DNA of 64,000 nt. Origin: Chloroflexota bacterium (lineage in GTDB: Bacteria > Chloroflexota > Dehalococcoidia > JACPQD01). Positions 63,399 through 64,000 of this stretch are shown one piece after another. The position numbers and the translations under genes were made by a program. The DNA lies in assembly GCA_016190665.1 (NCBI GenBank), contig JACPQD010000045.1, positions 1 to 64,000 of the forward strand. The letters run 5' to 3'. The notes beneath the pieces are model-generated. The model made no database searches. It was given only the letters and a program-made list of their open reading frames with translations, and was not told where the DNA came from. How positions within the stretch are numbered: the stretch's first letter is position 1; each line of letters starts with the position of its first letter.

Positions 63399-64000
63399 AT
63401 GACCAACGAGGCTGACACCTGCCGGAAATACGTCGTTCCGAAGCTCGTCGAAGCTGAGTGGGACGAGGAACCTCACTCTTTCACCGAGCAGAGGACGTTT
63501 ACTGACGGGCGGATAGTCGTCAGTGGCAATAAGGTTCACCGCAGGCCCCAGAAGCGGGCTGACTATCTCCTGCGTTACAGCCGAGATTTTACCATCGCCG
63601 TCGTTGAGGCCAAGGCCGACTACAGGAAGCCGGGAGATGGGCTGCAACAGGCCAAGGAATACGCGGAGATGCTGGGCCTCAAGTTCGCCTATTCCACCAA
63701 TGGTCAAGGCATCGTCGAGTTCGACTTTCTTACGGGACATGAGCGGGAGACTGCGCTCTTTCCCAAGCCGCAAGAGCTGTGGGCGCGCCTCCGCGCCGGC
63801 TCTGGCATCACCAGCAGCACCATTGCCAATCGGCTCTTAACGCCCTCTTATCACCTGAGCGGCAAGAGCCCGCGCTATTACCAGGAAATCGCCATCAACC
63901 GGTCTGTGCAAGCGATTTTGCAGGACAAGCGGCGCGTGTTGCTGACCATGGCCACGGGAACCGGCAAAACCATCGTGGCTTTCCAGATTTGCTGGAAGCT
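63399..64000 (+). CDS. hsdR: Type I restriction enzyme R subunit (HsdR), 3' end beyond window
   Basis: The first 200 codons of a type I restriction motor/nuclease. N-terminal nuclease: ADYLLRYSRDFTIAVVEAKAD, with Asp and the E-x-K of the PD-(D/E)xK site. Then QQAKEYAEMLGLKFAYSTNG and a helicase start with Walker A (LLTMATGTGKT) near residue 188. ATG 63399 with TTGAGGA upstream is the start. The frame is open to the window edge; hsdM and hsdS are not seen inside. It is divergent from the VapC module. Confidence 0.9.
   Translation, partial: MTNEADTCRKYVVPKLVEAEWDEEPHSFTEQRTFTDGRIVVSGNKVHRRPQKRADYLLRYSRDFTIAVVEAKADYRKPGDGLQQAKEYAEMLGLKFAYSTNGQGIVEFDFLTGHERETALFPKPQELWARLRAGSGITSSTIANRLLTPSYHLSGKSPRYYQEIAINRSVQAILQDKRRVLLTMATGTGKTIVAFQICWK

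Overview
The window looks like a chromosomal stretch of a high-GC anaerobic bacterium. Gene content suggests a Chloroflexota/Dehalococcoidia-like relative: HdrABC-MvhDGA, a selenocysteine formate dehydrogenase tied to an Fe-S/NrfD pair, a corrinoid methyltransferase pair, a branched-chain amino-acid ABC cassette and many short palindromic repeats. That placement is inference; there is no rRNA gene or complete tRNA to confirm it.

1-1.87 kb: the 3' part of a group II intron whose reverse transcriptase is broken by a 25-bp repeat. 2.1-18.1 kb: a tight forward run encoding a heterodisulfide-reductase/[NiFe]-hydrogenase complex (hdrC, hdrB, hdrA, mvhD, mvhG, mvhA), a Tat-exported formate dehydrogenase with an in-frame UGA and a textbook bacterial SECIS (fdhA, fdhB, fdhE), a quinone-reactive Fe-S/NrfD pair, and a LuxR-type regulator with a degenerate acidic pocket. 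Together they would couple H2 and formate oxidation to ferredoxin/disulfide chemistry in the cytoplasm and to a quinone pool in the membrane. 18.4-21.4 kb: two small membrane proteins and a NarL-type two-component pair.

21.5-25.3 kb: a UroD-family methyltransferase and a corrinoid protein, preceded by (and overlapping) the most unusual locus here. It is a Hint (intein-like) protein with an embedded DUF559/Vsr-like endonuclease, invaded by palindromic GC-rich repeats and a 30-bp tandem array, split by one missing C in the array, with its 5' end duplicated in a 317-bp tandem repeat. 25.4-29.2 kb: an exported cupredoxin/beta-propeller protein, a membrane cytochrome b and a heptaheme cytochrome c, all on the minus strand; a MauG/CcpA-like diheme peroxidase follows at 32.8-34.0 kb. 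34.1-42.3 kb: an ArsR regulator with matching operator-like boxes, a Cys/His-rich small protein, an LmbE deacetylase, an ABC-2 exporter flanked by decayed pieces of a second one, an OmpR/HK pair, a class-A beta-lactamase-fold lipoprotein and a secreted Pro/Gly-rich protein.

43.1-47.3 kb: an export-type ABC system (two FtsX/MacB-type permeases, one LolD-like ATPase) interleaved with two Cys-less thioredoxin-fold lipoproteins. 47.4-52.0 kb is a scrap zone: a truncated molybdate/sulfate-transporter gene, two fragments of the 3' end of uvrD/pcrA, a tRNA 5' fragment, dispersed palindromes, an MFS pump and a convergent HicA/HicB-like pair. 52.1-64 kb: uvrD/pcrA, a zinc-ribbon membrane protein, a transglutaminase/SirB1-like protein, livFGMHK, a DRTGG/P-loop protein, a VapC/HTH module and the start of a type I restriction HsdR gene cut by the window edge. 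A 33-bp perfect palindrome (two identical copies, one variant) sits in three gene-end spacers and is probably a shared terminator.
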